From: Micromonospora antibiotica
Lineage (GTDB): Bacteria > Actinomycetota > Actinomycetes > Mycobacteriales > Micromonosporaceae
Length of the DNA: 64,000 bases
Direction of reading: 5' to 3'
NCBI RefSeq assembly: GCF_017599305.1
Contig: NZ_JAGFWR010000002.1
Coordinates: forward strand, 434,001 to 498,000
A program made the translations under genes and the position numbers. Under the pieces are notes generated by a model. That model saw nothing but the letters and a program-made list of their open reading frames with translations, had not been told where the DNA came from and made no database searches. Positions 1-8,665 of the stretch are shown here, one piece after another (within the stretch, counting starts at the first letter, position 1; each line of letters begins with the position of its first letter).

Positions 1-146
1 ACGCCAGCCAGACCGAGAACATCTTCTTCCTGCGGATGGGCCGGGACCGGTTCGTCGAGCTGATGGGTCGGGAGACCTTCGTCCGGGTCCGCGACACCAC
101 CGGGGCGGCCCTGCCGGAGGACGACCTCTTCGCCGGCCTGCGCTGA
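1..146 (+). CDS. C-terminal fragment of an unidentified protein
   Basis: The reading frame is open from base 3 to the TGA at 144-146 and encodes the last 47 residues of a protein that begins left of the window. The tail is rich in charged residues (FLRMGRDRFVELMGRE, then VRVRDTTG) and has no membrane segment. I do not recognise the family. The frame is followed 18 bases later by a perfect hairpin, which supports it being the real end of a transcribed gene. Confidence 0.55.
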   Translation, partial: ASQTENIFFLRMGRDRFVELMGRETFVRVRDTTGAALPEDDLFAGLR

Positions 147-164
147 CGGCGCGAGCGGGTGTTG

Positions 165-203
165 CCGGGGTGTTCCGTCCGTAACAGGGATGGAACACCC
201 CGG
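165..203 (+). terminator. Perfect hairpin terminator after the partial gene
   Basis: A 12-bp perfect inverted repeat, CCGGGGTGTTCC at 165-176 and GGAACACCCCGG at 192-203, encloses a 15-base loop. There is no U-run, which is usual for actinobacterial intrinsic terminators. It sits just after the stop at 146 and ahead of the M4 protease gene. Confidence 0.7.
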
Positions 204-294
204 ACACAACTCGTCGGTCATACCATCGCCCGGATGGGCAACTCGGTATGAATAGCCATCGACAACTGTCTTCCCAGACTCTCCACAGCCGACG

Positions 295-2589
295 ATGATC
301 TCGCTATCGAAAGATGCGAGAGCATCTCGGATTGGGGAGGTCAGTTTGAGATCAGCCCTAGCGCTGGCCGGCGTCACCATGCTGGTCGGCAGCGGTCTCG
401 TGGTCACCACCACGAGCGTGTCCGCAGCCCCACCATCCACCCCGGGGCCGGCGCTGGTCGCCGCTGCCGACACCGCCCTCAAGAATCACGCCGGAGCCGT
501 CAGGTCCTCGGCGAAGGACCGCTACGCCGTGCACAGCAGCCGGCGGGACGCCAAGGGCGGGGGCGCGGTCCGCTACACCCGCACGTACGACGGGCTGCGC
601 GTCTACGGCGGCGACTTCGTCATCCGCACCGAGGCCGACGGCGACTACGCGGGCAGCTCGGTCGGCCTGGCCGCTCCGCTGACCCTCGCCACCACCCCGA
701 AGGTCAGCGCCGCCAAGGCGCGCAGGGCGGCGACCGCCGAGTTCTCCGGCAAGGTCACCGGCACCGGCGCGGCGGAGCTGTTCGTCGACGCCAGCAGCGG
801 CACCGGCCGGCTCGCCTGGGAGACCGTGGTCACCGGTTGGGCACCGGACGGGCAGACCCCCTCGAAGCTGCACGTGATCAGCGACGCGCTCACCGGCGCC
901 CGGATCGGCTCCTACGACGAGATCGAGTCCGTCGTCGGCACCGGCAACAGCATCTACGCCGGCCCGGTCGCGATCGACACCACGCAGTCCGGGGCCACGT
1001 ACAGCATGATCGACCCGACCCGGGGCAACGGCCGCACCTGCGACATGAACAACGGCACCTCGACCTGCACCACCTTCACCGACGCCGACAACGTGTGGGG
1101 CACCGGCGCGGCCTCGAACCGGCAGTCCGCCGCGGTCGACGCCCACTTCGGCGCGGCGACGACCTTCGACTACTTCACCGAGGTGCACGGCCGCAACGGC
1201 ATCTTCGGCAACGGCACCGGCGTGCCGAGCCGGGTGCACTACGGCAACGCCTATGTCAACGCCTTCTGGGACGGCGCGCAGATGACCTACGGCGACGGCG
1301 CGGGCAACGCCAAGCCGCTGGTCGCCCTCGACGTCGCCGGCCACGAGATGTCCCACGGCGTCACCGAGAACGTGGTCCCCGGCGGCCTGACCTACTCCGG
1401 CGAGTCCGGCGGCCTCAACGAGGCCACCAGCGACATCTTCGGCAACATGGTGGAGTTCTACGCGAACACCCCGGTCGACCCCGGTGACTACGAGGTCGGC
1501 GAGAAGATCGACATCCGGGGCACCGGTGCGCCGCTGCGCTACATGTACAACCCGACGCTGGACGGGTCGTCGCACGGCTGCTGGTCGAGCAGCACCAACA
1601 GCCTCGACGTGCACTACTCCTCCGGGGTGGCCAACCACTTCTTCTTCAACCTGGCCGAGGGCTCCGGGGTGACCCCGTACGGGACCTCGCCGCTGTGCGG
1701 GTCGGCCCCGCCGGTGACCGGCATCGGCCGGGAGAAGGCGGAGAAGATCTGGTTCCGCGCGCTGGACGCGTACTTCGTGTCGAACACCCGCTACGTGAAC
1801 ACCGCCCAGCCGACCAACACCGCGCGGCTGCACACCCTGTCGGCCGCCACCGACCTGTACGGCCTGTGCAGCACCGAGTACAAGGCGGTGATGGCCGCCT
1901 GGACCGCGGTGAACGTCAACGGCACCGAGTCGTGCGCCGCCAACGACTTCTCCGTCGCGGTCGCCCCGGCGACGCTGACCCTCGACCCGGGCACCTCGGG
2001 CACCGCAACGGTCTCCACCACGGTCATCCGGGGTACCGCCGAGACGGTGACCTTCTCGACCGGACCGCTGCCGGCCGGGGTGAGCGTGTCGTTCAGCCCG
2101 TCGTCGGTCACCGCCGGCGGGTCGACCACCGTCACGGTCACCGCTGCCGCGACCGCCGGTAGCGGCACGGTGCCGATCACGGTGGTGGGCACCGCCCCCT
2201 CGGTCGCCCGGACGACCACGCTGAACGTGACGGTGAACGGGCTGCCGGGCTGCTCCGGCACCAACGGCACCGACGTCCCGATCGCCGACAACTCGACGGT
2301 GGAGAGCACCATCGTGATCAGCGGTTGCGCGGCGACCCCGTCGACCGCGAGCAAGGTCGAGGTGCACATCGTGCACACCTACATCGGTGACCTGGTGGTC
2401 AGCCTGGTCGCCCCGGACGGCAGCGTCTACACGTTGCAGAGCCGCTCCGGGGGCAGCACCGACAACATCGACCAGACGTACACCGTGAACCTCTCCTCGG
2501 AGGTGGCGAACGGCAGCTGGAAGCTGCGGGTCCAGGACGCGGCGAGCCTCGACACCGGTTACGTCAACAGTTGGAGCCTGAACCTCTGA
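295..2589 (+). CDS. Secreted M4 (thermolysin-type) metalloprotease with C-terminal P-domain
   Basis: A 764-residue zinc endopeptidase precursor, exported through the Sec route and matured outside the cell. The N-terminus has a signal peptide with a hydrophobic stretch around residues 20-42 ending at SVSAAP. An FTP/PepSY-type propeptide follows (about 60-200). The catalytic domain has the zinc site HEMSH at 350-354 and the third ligand Glu in GGLNEATSD (Glu376), with HYSSGVANH as the second His region. After the catalytic domain comes an Ig-like, Val/Thr-rich stretch (about 545-645). The last about 110 residues form a proprotein-convertase P-domain (VEVHIVHTYIGDLVVSLVAPDG, then SWKLRVQDAA). 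The gene stands alone between two hairpins. All key catalytic residues are present, so it should be active. Confidence 0.93.
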   Translation: MISLSKDARASRIGEVSLRSALALAGVTMLVGSGLVVTTTSVSAAPPSTPGPALVAAADTALKNHAGAVRSSAKDRYAVHSSRRDAKGGGAVRYTRTYDGLRVYGGDFVIRTEADGDYAGSSVGLAAPLTLATTPKVSAAKARRAATAEFSGKVTGTGAAELFVDASSGTGRLAWETVVTGWAPDGQTPSKLHVISDALTGARIGSYDEIESVVGTGNSIYAGPVAIDTTQSGATYSMIDPTRGNGRTCDMNNGTSTCTTFTDADNVWGTGAASNRQSAAVDAHFGAATTFDYFTEVHGRNGIFGNGTGVPSRVHYGNAYVNAFWDGAQMTYGDGAGNAKPLVALDVAGHEMSHGVTENVVPGGLTYSGESGGLNEATSDIFGNMVEFYANTPVDPGDYEVGEKIDIRGTGAPLRYMYNPTLDGSSHGCWSSSTNSLDVHYSSGVANHFFFNLAEGSGVTPYGTSPLCGSAPPVTGIGREKAEKIWFRALDAYFVSNTRYVNTAQPTNTARLHTLSAATDLYGLCSTEYKAVMAAWTAVNVNGTESCAANDFSVAVAPATLTLDPGTSGTATVSTTVIRGTAETVTFSTGPLPAGVSVSFSPSSVTAGGSTTVTVTAAATAGSGTVPITVVGTAPSVARTTTLNVTVNGLPGCSGTNGTDVPIADNSTVESTIVISGCAATPSTASKVEVHIVHTYIGDLVVSLVAPDGSVYTLQSRSGGSTDNIDQTYTVNLSSEVANGSWKLRVQDAASLDTGYVNSWSLNL

Positions 2590-2603
2590 CAGTGGCACGG
2601 CGG

Positions 2604-2633
2604 GCGGGCCATCCGGGCTTCCGGGTGGCCCGC
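2604..2633 (+). terminator. Hairpin terminator of the M4 protease gene
   Basis: A 13-bp stem, GCGGGCCATCCGG at 2604-2616 with CCGGGTGGCCCGC at 2621-2633, has one G-T wobble and a GCTT tetraloop. It lies 15 bases after the protease stop codon. Confidence 0.8.
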
Positions 2634-2754
2634 TTCGCGTCGCCGGCACGGAGTCGACCGCCCCACACCCCGCTATAGTCAAGTCTGTCTATTGGTGTCG
2701 CCGCCCCGACGCCGGCAGGTCCCCCACCACCACCCCACCACCGAGGAGGTCCGG

Positions 2755-3882
2755 ATGACTCCGTACCGCTCCCGCCTGCGGGCCTGGGCCGTCGCGTTCC
2801 TCGCGGCGGTCGCCCTGCCGGCCGCCCTGCTCGGCCCGCCGACATCGGCGTCGGCCGCGAACACCTTGACCATGCTCGGCGCGGACGTCTCCTCCGTGCA
2901 GCGCAGCCTGGACCTCGGCGCGCGGTACTACGACGCCGGCGGCACCGCCCGCGACCCGCTCGACATCCTCAAGGGCCTCGGCGTCAACTACGTCCGGCTG
3001 CGGGTGTGGAACAACCCGGCCAGCGGCTGGAACAACAAGGCGAAGGTGCTGGCGTACGCGAAGACGGTCAAGGCCAAGGGCCTCAAGTTGATGATCGACT
3101 TCCACTACTCCGACACCTGGGCCGACCCGGGCAAGCAGTACAAGCCGGCCGCCTGGGCCAACCACGGCATCGGCCAGCTCCAGACCGACGTCTACAACTA
3201 CACCTCCGACGTCTGCACCAGCCTGCGCAACCAGGGCACCACCCCGGACAGCGTGCAGATCGGCAACGAGATCAACGTCGGCATGCTCTGGAACGACGGC
3301 AAGGTCGTCAACAACGACTTCACCAACCTCAGCCTGCTGCTCAAGGCCGGCTACCAGGCCACCAAGGCGTGCAACGGCGGAACCCAGGTGATCATCCACA
3401 CCGCCAACGCGGACAGCATGGACCACGCCCGCTGGTTCTACGACGGCATCCGGGCCAAGGGCGTGCAGTGGGACCTGACCGCCCTGTCCTACTACTGCAT
3501 GTGGCACGGCACGCTGGCCAACCTCTACAACGTCATCACCGACGTCCGCACCCGGTACGGCAAGCCGGTGGTGCTCACCGAGACGGCGTACCCGTTCACC
3601 GCCGCGAACGCCGACAACGAGGCGAACGCGATCAACGGCACCGAACCCTGCGCGGGTCACCAGGCGAGTTGGAGCGGCCAGGCCACCGAGTTCTCCTGGG
3701 TGCAGGACACCGCCCGCAACGCCGGCGCGGTCGGGGTCTTCTACTGGGAGCCGACCTGGTACGCGGTGCCGGGAAACGGCTGGGACCCGGCGAACATCAA
3801 CGGCACCGGCAACCAGTGGGACAACATGGCCATCTTCAACTGGACCGGTCAGGTGAACCCGAGCATCCGCTGGCGGCCGTAG
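2755..3882 (+). CDS. Secreted GH53 arabinogalactan endo-beta-1,4-galactanase
   Basis: This 375-residue secreted enzyme should hydrolyse beta-1,4-galactan side chains of plant pectin. The ATG at 2755 is chosen because GAGGAGGT lies four bases upstream and the product then starts with a clean signal peptide (positive N-terminus, Ala/Leu core, cut near SASA-AN). The mature part is a GH53 TIM barrel: GADVSSVQ near its start, the DFHYSDTWADPGKQ loop, the acid/base Glu172 in VQIGNEINVG and the nucleophile Glu276 in VVLTETAYPF. Length is normal for a GH53 without added modules. It is monocistronic, with a possible -10 TATAGT at 2674-2679 upstream and a strong hairpin downstream. Confidence 0.93.
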   Translation: MTPYRSRLRAWAVAFLAAVALPAALLGPPTSASAANTLTMLGADVSSVQRSLDLGARYYDAGGTARDPLDILKGLGVNYVRLRVWNNPASGWNNKAKVLAYAKTVKAKGLKLMIDFHYSDTWADPGKQYKPAAWANHGIGQLQTDVYNYTSDVCTSLRNQGTTPDSVQIGNEINVGMLWNDGKVVNNDFTNLSLLLKAGYQATKACNGGTQVIIHTANADSMDHARWFYDGIRAKGVQWDLTALSYYCMWHGTLANLYNVITDVRTRYGKPVVLTETAYPFTAANADNEANAINGTEPCAGHQASWSGQATEFSWVQDTARNAGAVGVFYWEPTWYAVPGNGWDPANINGTGNQWDNMAIFNWTGQVNPSIRWRP

Positions 3883-3902
3883 GCCGGGCGGAAGGCTTCC
3901 GT

Positions 3903-3941
3903 CCCGGTCGGCGGGCCACCGGCGGTGGCCCGCCGACCGGG
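3903..3941 (+). terminator. 18-bp perfect hairpin after GH53 gene
   Basis: An 18-bp perfect inverted repeat (3903-3920 and 3924-3941) closes on a three-base GGC loop. It separates the galactanase gene from the next start codon, which follows only 15 bases later, so the following gene must have its promoter within or very near this element, or depend on readthrough. Confidence 0.8.
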
Positions 3942-3956
3942 CACTACCCTGGCGCG

Positions 3957-4421
3957 GTGCGATACGACGAGTGCGACGCGGCCATCCGGGAGCTGGTCGA
4001 CGCGGCCGACGAGGACGCCCTGCACGCCTTCGGGCTGGCGACCGTCACCCGCCTGCTGGCGGCCGACCTGATCGACGAGGCCGGCGCGGACGACCTCGAC
4101 GAGGACGCGTGGGCGGCGCTGGCCGCCGCGCGGGAGCGGATCGCCACGGCCGACGCGGGCGAGCTGCGTTCCCACCTCGACCGCATCGACGAGGGTATCC
4201 TCGCCGACGGCGACATGGACCCCGGCCTGCTGATCGCCCTGTCGGCCCTCGAACACTGGACCACGTACCTGGAGGGGCACCGGCGCGGCGAGCTGCACGA
4301 GCTCGCCCTGCGCTCGGTCGAGGAGGTCGACCACCGGGTCTCGGCCGCGCTCGACGACTTCCTGGCGACACCGGAGATGGCCGCCGAGTACGCGCGGATC
4401 AGGCAGTCGCTGACCGGCTGA
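3957..4421 (+). CDS. Small acidic hypothetical protein
   Basis: A 154-residue, largely helical acidic protein with no signal peptide or membrane segment. The GTG at 3957 is taken as the start because the upstream part of the frame is antisense-like and overlaps the GH53 gene and its terminator. The sequence begins VRYDECDAAIRELVDAADED and contains many Asp/Glu-Ala heptads (DEDAWAALAAARERIATAD; HRVSAALDDFLATPEMAAEY). I do not recognise the family. It is flanked by hairpins on both sides and appears to be its own transcription unit. Confidence 0.7.
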   Translation: MRYDECDAAIRELVDAADEDALHAFGLATVTRLLAADLIDEAGADDLDEDAWAALAAARERIATADAGELRSHLDRIDEGILADGDMDPGLLIALSALEHWTTYLEGHRRGELHELALRSVEEVDHRVSAALDDFLATPEMAAEYARIRQSLTG

Positions 4422-4450
4422 CGGGTCACCGGGCGGCGGGCCGCGCCGAC

Positions 4451-4484
4451 GGCGGGCCGCCACCCCGGTGGGTGGCGGCCCGCC
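4451..4484. terminator. Bidirectional hairpin between convergent genes
   Basis: A 14-bp perfect inverted repeat, GGCGGGCCGCCACC at 4451-4464 and its complement at 4471-4484, has a six-base loop. It lies between the rightward hypothetical gene and the leftward CBM2 gene and could stop transcription from both. Confidence 0.75.
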
Positions 4485-4556
4485 GGTGCGGACCTCAGTC
4501 CCGTGCGGTGCGCCCGCGCGCCGGCCCGGCCGTCGCCTGCCGGCCGGCGTAGGCGG

Positions 4557-5297
4557 TCACCGGCCGCAGTTCAGCGTCAGCGGGCCCGGCGCGTTGGTCC
4601 AGACGAGCATGCCGAACGTCGTGCTGCCACCCGGGGCCAGCGTGCCGTTCCAGGAGGCGTTGCGCACCGTGACGTCGGGACCGGAGATGGTGAGCACGCC
4701 GTTCCAGAGGGCCGAGATGCGCTCGTCGCCCAACCACCGCCAGGTGACCTGCCAGCCGTTGAGCGTCTCCTCGGCGGTGTTGCGCACGGTGACCGTGGCG
4801 GCGTACCCACCGGTCCAGCGGTTGTCGAAGGTGATCGTCGCCCGGCACGACGCGGACCCGGCCGGCAGCGTCCGGACCGGACCGTTGATGACGTACGGGT
4901 CGTGCTTCTCCCCGGCGCTGAACCGGTACCAGTACTCGCTGTCCGGGGTCAGCCCGGTGACCGTGATCTCACCCTGCCGTTCCGGGCCGGACACCGCCGA
5001 GGCCACCGGGTTCAGCCAGGCCGTCGCGTCCTCCCGGCTGGCGAAGAGGACCAGGGTCATCGGCGGGTTGTAGCCGCACGGCGGGGTCATGAGCATCGAG
5101 TACCGGACGGTGATGCTCGTGGCGCTGGCCGACATGAACTGCCCGGAGACCGGCAGCGCCGGGGGGCACGTGTAGGTGGGGGTGGGCAGGGGGGTGGCCG
5201 AGAGCGCCGGCTGGGCCTGGGCGCCGGTGAGTGTGCCGGCCCAACCGGCCAGGGTCAGGGTCGTGGTCGCCAGCACCACGCCGAGCGTGCGGAGCAT
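4557..5297 (-). CDS. Secreted protein with family 2 carbohydrate-binding module
   Basis: A 246-residue secreted protein without a recognisable catalytic domain. The ATG at 5297 follows GGAGGT closely and opens a signal peptide (MLRTLGVVLATTTLTLAGWAG). Residues about 45-130 resemble a fibronectin III-like or other beta-sandwich domain (SITVRYS; GEITVTGLTPDSEYWYRF). Residues about 145-246 are a CBM2 (CRATITFDNRWTGGYAATVTVRN, then WQVTWRWLGDERISALWN and VTVRNASWNGTLAPG), with conserved Trp residues for cellulose, chitin or xylan binding and the Cys pair near its two ends. It may be an adhesin, an accessory hydrolysis factor, or a binding protein of unknown target. Confidence 0.85.
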   Translation of the reverse strand: MLRTLGVVLATTTLTLAGWAGTLTGAQAQPALSATPLPTPTYTCPPALPVSGQFMSASATSITVRYSMLMTPPCGYNPPMTLVLFASREDATAWLNPVASAVSGPERQGEITVTGLTPDSEYWYRFSAGEKHDPYVINGPVRTLPAGSASCRATITFDNRWTGGYAATVTVRNTAEETLNGWQVTWRWLGDERISALWNGVLTISGPDVTVRNASWNGTLAPGGSTTFGMLVWTNAPGPLTLNCGR

Positions 5298-5695
5298 CCG
5301 TACCTCCGAGGGGTTGCGGGGGCACCGACGGCCGGGACGGGCCCGAGGTGCCGGATCCGGGACTGTCGCCCACCGTGCGGTGGGCGGGTGAGGTGCTGCG
5401 CGATCATCGGCTGTCACAGCCGGGCGGATGCCGGACGGCCCGGTCGACGGGCGCGGAGGACCGACCGGTGGTCACCGTCGCGGACTGCCCGGCGCGGGGT
5501 GGCGCGGCCACCTCGCGTGTCCGACGAATCGGCGCACGAGTGGTCACGCTGGCTCCCGAGCGTGACGACGCCAGAACAGTCTGGCATTCGATGACTGTCG
5601 ATGCAATGCTGTCCGATCGGGCCGCCCGGACCGGCCGACCGGCCGCTACGGGCCACCCTCCGGCGTCGATCGGCCGACCGCCGACCCGGCCCGGA
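5298..5695. other. 398-bp intergenic region with two adjacent inverted repeats
   Basis: No convincing gene is present. The region carries the promoter of the leftward CBM2 gene and the downstream flank of the LacI-family gene. The clear structure is two adjacent perfect inverted repeats at 5543-5585 (listed separately). Confidence 0.6.
5543..5585. repeat. Two adjacent inverted repeats
   Basis: GTCACGCT (5543-5550) pairs with AGCGTGAC (5559-5566) across eight bases. Four bases further, GCCAGA (5570-5575) pairs with TCTGGC (5580-5585) across ACAG. They lie about 250 bases upstream of the CBM2 start and about 110 bases after the LacI-family stop. Either a regulator site or a weak terminator is possible. 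Confidence 0.45.
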
Positions 5696-6724
5696 TCAGC
5701 GGATACGCGGCGCGGCGGCGCTGTCCCGCACGACCAGATCGGTGGCGAGCTCCACCCGGGGGCTCTCGATCGTCTCGCCCCGGGCCAACCGCAGCACGGT
5801 CCGGGCGGCCAGCATGCCCATCTCGGCCAGCGGCTGCCGGATCGTGGTCAGCGGCGGCGAGCACCAGCGGACCTCCGGCAGGTCGTCGAAGCCCACCACG
5901 CTGACGTCGTCCGGCACCCGCAGGCCACGCTTACGGACCGCCTCGTAGACCCCGAGGGCCATCTGGTCGCTGGAGGCGAAGATCGCGGTCGGCGGTTCGG
6001 GCAGGCCCAGCAGGTGCATGCCGGCCGTGTAACCGGACTCGTGGTAGAAGTTGCCCGGCCGGACCAGCCGGTCGTCGACGGCGAGACCGGCGGCGTCGAG
6101 CGCGGCCCGGTAGCCGTCCATCCGGGCCCGGCTGCACATCAGCTGCGGCGGGCCGGCGATGAAGCCGATCCGCCGGTGACCCAGGCCGAGCAGGTACTGG
6201 TTGGCGCGCAGGCTGCCCGCCCAGTTGGTCGCCCCGATCGTCGGGGCCTCCTGGGGGGCGACCCCGGCCGGGTCGACGATGACCACCGGCAACCGCAGCC
6301 GGCGCAGCTCCGCCTGCAACGGCGGCTCCACCATCGAGGTCACGAAGATGACCCCCTCGGTGGAACGGGTGCGCATGTTGTCCAGCCACTGCTTGGCCGA
6401 CGAGGTCCGCCGGTGGATCGCCGACACGACGGTCCCGGCGCCGCTGGCCTGCGCGACGTCCTCCACGCCCCGGATGATCTCCACGGCCCAGGGGCTGTCC
6501 AGGTCGTTGAAGACCAGGTCGATCAGGGCGGACTGGGTACGGCGGGCCGCCGAGCGGGGTCGGTAGCCGTGCCGGGTGAGCAACTCCTCCACCCGTTCCC
6601 GGGTCTGCGGGGCGACGTCGGACCGGCCGTTGATCACCCGGGAGACCGTGGGCACCGAGACGCCCGCCAACCGCGCGATCATCGCGATGGTGACGTTCCT
6701 GCCGTTCTCGGAGCCCACGGTCAC
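5696..6724 (-). CDS. LacI-family transcriptional regulator of the xylan/oligosaccharide locus
   Basis: A 342-residue repressor with an N-terminal LacI helix-turn-helix (VTIAMIARLAGVSVPTVSRVINGRSDVAPQTRERV, residues about 11-45), a hinge segment, and a periplasmic-binding-like effector domain (LIDLVFNDLDSPWAVEIIRGVEDVA to the C-terminus). It lies 52 bases after the permease gene on the same strand, as the last gene of the sugar ABC operon, an arrangement that gives autoregulation. The Streptomyces BxlR-bxlEFG system has the same logic: a LacI regulator senses xylo-oligosaccharides and controls the transporter. The palindromes around 10011-10181 and 11948-12010 are the likely targets, which is an inference from position and symmetry. 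Confidence 0.93.
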   Translation of the reverse strand: MTVGSENGRNVTIAMIARLAGVSVPTVSRVINGRSDVAPQTRERVEELLTRHGYRPRSAARRTQSALIDLVFNDLDSPWAVEIIRGVEDVAQASGAGTVVSAIHRRTSSAKQWLDNMRTRSTEGVIFVTSMVEPPLQAELRRLRLPVVIVDPAGVAPQEAPTIGATNWAGSLRANQYLLGLGHRRIGFIAGPPQLMCSRARMDGYRAALDAAGLAVDDRLVRPGNFYHESGYTAGMHLLGLPEPPTAIFASSDQMALGVYEAVRKRGLRVPDDVSVVGFDDLPEVRWCSPPLTTIRQPLAEMGMLAARTVLRLARGETIESPRVELATDLVVRDSAAAPRIR

Positions 6725-6776
6725 CCTTTCGGTCGGGGGAACTACGGTTGCAGAAGGCTATCGCAGCAGGTCGGGG

Positions 6777-7616
6777 TCACCCCTTGACGCTGCCGGAGAG
6801 CCCACCGATGAGCTGACGTTCGGCGATGGCATAGAAGCCCAGCGCCGGGATCATCGACAACACGACGTACGCGAGCACCTTGGCGGTGTCGTCGGAGTAC
6901 TGCCCCTGGAACGCCTGGACCCCGAGGGGAAGCGTCCACCAACTCTGGTCGGTGAACACCACCAGCGGCAGCATGAAGTTGTTCCAACTGCTCACCAGCG
7001 CCAACACCGAGACCGTGGCAAGGGCGGGCCGGGCCATCGGCAGCAGCACCCGCCAGAAGAACCCGAAGGGACCGCAGCCGTCGAGGGTCGCCGCCTCCTC
7101 GACCTCGCCGGGAATGCTCCGGAAGAACTGCCGCAGGATGATGATGGTGATCGGCAGGCCGAAGGCGGCCTGGGGCAGGATCACCCCGAGCGGGTTGTCC
7201 AGCAGCCCCATCCCGCGCAGCAGGATGAACAGCGGCAGGATCGCCACCGCGAAGGGGAACATCAGCCCGATCGCGAAGATGGTGACCAGGAACTCCCGCC
7301 CCCGGAAGGCGAACCGCGCGAAGACGTACGCGGCCATCGCCGCCGCCGCGACCACGACGAACGTGCTGGCCACGGCGATCAGGACGCTGTTGCCCACGTT
7401 GCGCCAGAACACCCCGGCGGTGAAGATCTCGACGTAGTTGCCCGGCACCCACGGGTCGGGCAGGCCGAGCGGGTTGGTGGAGAGCTGCCCGTTGTCCTTG
7501 AACCCACCGATCACCCCGAACCAGACCGGCACGACGATGAGCGCGCCGACGGCGATGCAGACGAGGTGCAACAGGAGGCGACGGCCCCGCTGGGCCGGGT
7601 TCGCCGAGGTGGTCAT
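6777..7616 (-). CDS. CUT1 sugar ABC transporter permease (MalG type)
   Basis: A 279-residue inner-membrane permease with six predicted helices. It carries the EAA loop that contacts the ATPase (EVEEAATLDGCGPFGFFWRVLLPMARPAL) and ends in GGLSGSVKG, typical of MalG-type proteins. The ATG at 7616 overlaps the stop of the upstream permease by four bases (ATGA), so the two are translationally coupled. With its partner it forms the channel for oligosaccharide import. No ATPase gene is present; in Streptomyces such systems share the MsiK ATPase encoded elsewhere, and the same is likely here. Confidence 0.93.
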   Translation of the reverse strand: MTTSANPAQRGRRLLLHLVCIAVGALIVVPVWFGVIGGFKDNGQLSTNPLGLPDPWVPGNYVEIFTAGVFWRNVGNSVLIAVASTFVVVAAAAMAAYVFARFAFRGREFLVTIFAIGLMFPFAVAILPLFILLRGMGLLDNPLGVILPQAAFGLPITIIILRQFFRSIPGEVEEAATLDGCGPFGFFWRVLLPMARPALATVSVLALVSSWNNFMLPLVVFTDQSWWTLPLGVQAFQGQYSDDTAKVLAYVVLSMIPALGFYAIAERQLIGGLSGSVKG

Positions 7617-8611
7617 CGCTGGTCTCCTTGGACGGTGAGGGCGCCCTCGGTGTCCCGACGCAGGACGACGCGCTGGTAGATGAGGGCGAAGACGAGGCTC
7701 AGCAGGAACATGATGATGCTGATCGCGCTGGCGTAGCCGACCTCGAAGCGGCGGAAGCCGAACTGGAACATCGTCACGGCCATGGTCTCCGAGGCGTGGA
7801 TCGGCCCACCGCCGGTGAGCACCCAGACCATGTCGAAGAGCTGGATGGTGCCGATGACCGACAGGAACACGCTGATCCGGATGGTCGGGCCGAGCAGCGG
7901 CAGGGTGACGAGCCGGAACGCCTGCCACGCGCTGGCCCCGTCGGTGACCGCCGCCTCGTTGAGCTCCTTGGGGATGTTCTGCCGGGCCGCCAGGAAGAGG
8001 ATCATGTAGAGGCCGAAGTACTTCCAGGAGACCACCAGGAAGACGGCGTACAGGACGGTGTCCGGGTCGGCGAAGACGGCCCCCGCGTCGGCCCCCAGGA
8101 ACCGGGAGATGGCGTCACCGAACCCCCGGTTGGGTGAGAACACCAGGTTGAACAGGACCGCGGTGGTGACCTCGGACAGCACGTACGGGGCGAAGAAGAT
8201 CACCCGGTAGATCGCGCGCCCCCGTAGCGGCTGGTTGAGCAGCATCGCCAGGCCCATCGCGACCGGCAGCTGGACCGCCAGGGAGAGCACGATCAGCACG
8301 AGCCCGTGCCACAGGTCGCCCCGGAACACCGGGTCGCCGAAGGCCCGGGTGTAGTTGTCCAGCCCGATGAAGTTCTCGGGCAGACCGAAGCCGTTCCACT
8401 TGTAGAGGCTGGCGTAGCCGGCCACCACGATGGGGGTCAGCACCAGCAGTAGGAACAGCACCAGGGACGGGGCCAGGAAGACGGCGAGGGCCCGGCGCCG
8501 GCCCGGCCGGGGCCGGCGGCCGGTACGGCGTACGCCGCCCGGCCCCGGCCCCGACGGTTCGGTCACTCGGCCGCCGGGTCCCGCATTCGACAGGATCGAT
8601 GGCGTGGTCAT
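7613..8611 (-). CDS. CUT1 sugar ABC transporter permease (MalF type)
   Basis: A 332-residue permease with a basic Pro/Arg-rich cytoplasmic N-terminus (residues 1-40), then six membrane helices starting at LAVFLAPSLVLFLLLVL. The EAA motif is visible in NEAAVTDGASAWQAFRLVTLPLLGP. It is the second gene of the leftward operon (binding protein, MalF, MalG, LacI), 54 bases after the binding-protein gene and overlapping malG-like by four bases. The GH43 and GH10 neighbours suggest xylo-oligosaccharides as substrate. Confidence 0.93.
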   Translation of the reverse strand: MTTPSILSNAGPGGRVTEPSGPGPGGVRRTGRRPRPGRRRALAVFLAPSLVLFLLLVLTPIVVAGYASLYKWNGFGLPENFIGLDNYTRAFGDPVFRGDLWHGLVLIVLSLAVQLPVAMGLAMLLNQPLRGRAIYRVIFFAPYVLSEVTTAVLFNLVFSPNRGFGDAISRFLGADAGAVFADPDTVLYAVFLVVSWKYFGLYMILFLAARQNIPKELNEAAVTDGASAWQAFRLVTLPLLGPTIRISVFLSVIGTIQLFDMVWVLTGGGPIHASETMAVTMFQFGFRRFEVGYASAISIIMFLLSLVFALIYQRVVLRRDTEGALTVQGDQR

Positions 8612-8665
8612 GCCTGCTCCACTCAGTTCTCGCCGGCGGCTGGTGATCGATGGGGTGGGACGGTA

